DNA of 6,005 bases, taken from positions 26,604-32,608 of the forward strand of contig PLXT01000045.1 in the NCBI GenBank assembly GCA_003151535.1, given 5' to 3'. A model generated the notes under the pieces. The model had not been told where the DNA came from, did no database searches, and saw only the letters and a list, made by a program, of their open reading frames with translations. Position 1 is the first letter of the stretch, and each line of letters starts with the position of its first letter. A program made the position numbers and the translations under genes. This document shows, piece by piece, positions 5,253 through 6,005 of the stretch. Source of the stretch: Methanobacterium sp. (GTDB taxonomy: Archaea > Methanobacteriota > Methanobacteria > Methanobacteriales > Methanobacteriaceae).

Positions 5253-6005
5253 ATGGACAATAAAGGTTTTATATTTACAATGGATGCTGCATTAGCTTTG
5301 GTAGTAATGATAGTTTTAACAGCATCAGTTGTTACATATGGGCTTCTCCCGATTTTTCAAGGAGAAAACCATCAACATTTACAAACCCTTGCAGATAGTG
5401 TATTAGAAACCATGGATCAAAATGGGGCACTTAGAGAAGCTGCAGTGGAATATGCATATAATGGTACTAACTCTGATGCTGAACATCTTCAAGCTCAAGA
5501 TACTTTAAATACTTCTCTTTCAACTTTAATTCCAAGTAATATTGGTTATAGATTATATGTAGGGGACAATGAAGTCTCGAATAATAATGGCGTTCTAACC
5601 GATACTGATGTTGCTACAAGTATTAAAGTAATTTCAGGACCCCAAGAAGGATGGATGGGCAGAGCTTATTATAAACAGGATCAAGTTCTATTCCAAAACA
5701 TAAACACAACCGATGTAACCACATTATGGAACTTCCACAACTATTTGAAGAATTTTATTCCATGGCAGACTAATGGTTTGAATGGTGATAAATTTTGGGG
5801 TGGCACAAATGTCAATTCTAATGTAGCTGTACCAATAGTATTTTCTATGCCCGGAACTGTTAACAGTGCGCAAATGTTATTAGGATCTGCATTTGGAAGT
5901 AGCACAATAAATGGTAATACCACATACAATGCAGATGTAGTTATAAATAATAACAACAATTATATTAAAAATACAAGTTTTACATATTTATACAACAGTT
6001 CAGCT
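5253..6005 (+). CDS. Type IV pilin-like secreted surface protein, 3' end outside window
   Basis: This open frame begins with ATG 4 bp after the previous stop and continues for 251 codons to the window edge without a stop. An AAAAGGTTA ribosome binding site overlaps the end of the upstream gene. The N-terminus MDNKGFIFTMDAALALVVM has a short leader ending K4-G5, Phe at +1, Asp at +6 (D11) and a helix to about residue 30. This is the same arrangement as its neighbour. Residues 40-60 (HLQTLADSVLETMDQNGAL) occupy the place of the neighbour's AAGDAVSTLLETSG segment. Further on are GYRLYVGDNEV (98-108), GPQEGWMGRAYY (129-140) and a likely beta-rich part from about 190 (VAVPIVFSMPGTVNSAQMLL), with Asn runs at 232-236. 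Six Asn-X-Ser/Thr sites are visible (N70, N86, N151, N222, N240, N248) and no cysteine. I do not recognise the family by name. It is probably a minor pilin or adhesin made with its neighbour. Confidence 0.8.
   Translation, partial: MDNKGFIFTMDAALALVVMIVLTASVVTYGLLPIFQGENHQHLQTLADSVLETMDQNGALREAAVEYAYNGTNSDAEHLQAQDTLNTSLSTLIPSNIGYRLYVGDNEVSNNNGVLTDTDVATSIKVISGPQEGWMGRAYYKQDQVLFQNINTTDVTTLWNFHNYLKNFIPWQTNGLNGDKFWGGTNVNSNVAVPIVFSMPGTVNSAQMLLGSAFGSSTINGNTTYNADVVINNNNNYIKNTSFTYLYNSSA

Noticed and set aside
5741..5959. 72-codon minus-strand open frame
   Set aside because: Lies opposite the long open plus-strand frame 5253-6005, which has a ribosome binding site and an export signal.

Overview
The window looks like the chromosome of a mesophilic methanogenic archaeon, probably Methanobacteriales and Methanobacterium-like. 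Reasons: very AT-rich DNA with even more AT-rich spacers, archaeal TATA/BRE-like promoters and oligo-T terminators, a receiver-PAS regulator ending in a cysteine-rich domain of the type I associate with methanogens, a RAD55/KaiC-like ATPase, an M42 aminopeptidase, and type IV pilin-like proteins rich in Asn-X-Ser/Thr. The genus is inference; no rRNA or methanogenesis gene is present to fix it.

Layout. (1) Positions 1-1854, plus strand: the 3' part of a signalling gene (receiver, PAS, cysteine-rich output domain, cut by the left edge), then 60 bp later a single-domain KaiC-like ATPase starting at TTG. They look like a signalling pair. (2) 1855-2181: a bidirectional terminator-like hairpin, a possible 55-codon minus-strand ORF, and two copies of a 16-bp oligo-T element ending the peptidase transcript. 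(3) 2182-3207, minus strand: M42 metallo-aminopeptidase with the full metal-binding set. (4) 3293-3991, minus strand: a class III signal peptide (QxSxEY) pilin, followed 22 bp later by a small two-helix membrane protein whose reading frame is broken at a 7-base homopolymer. (5) 3992-4348: a divergent, very AT-rich control region with a TATA candidate facing each way and a palindrome. (6) 4349-6005, plus strand: two secreted proteins with type IV pilin-like N-termini (G then F, acidic residue at +6, then a hydrophobic helix), 4 bp apart. The second runs off the right edge.

Together, the right half is a cell-surface locus: one small pilin and at least two larger pilin-like exoproteins, probably exported by Sec, trimmed by a prepilin peptidase and N-glycosylated. 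The left half is cytoplasmic signal transduction. The peptidase between them is housekeeping. Nothing in the sequence directly links the signalling pair to the surface genes.
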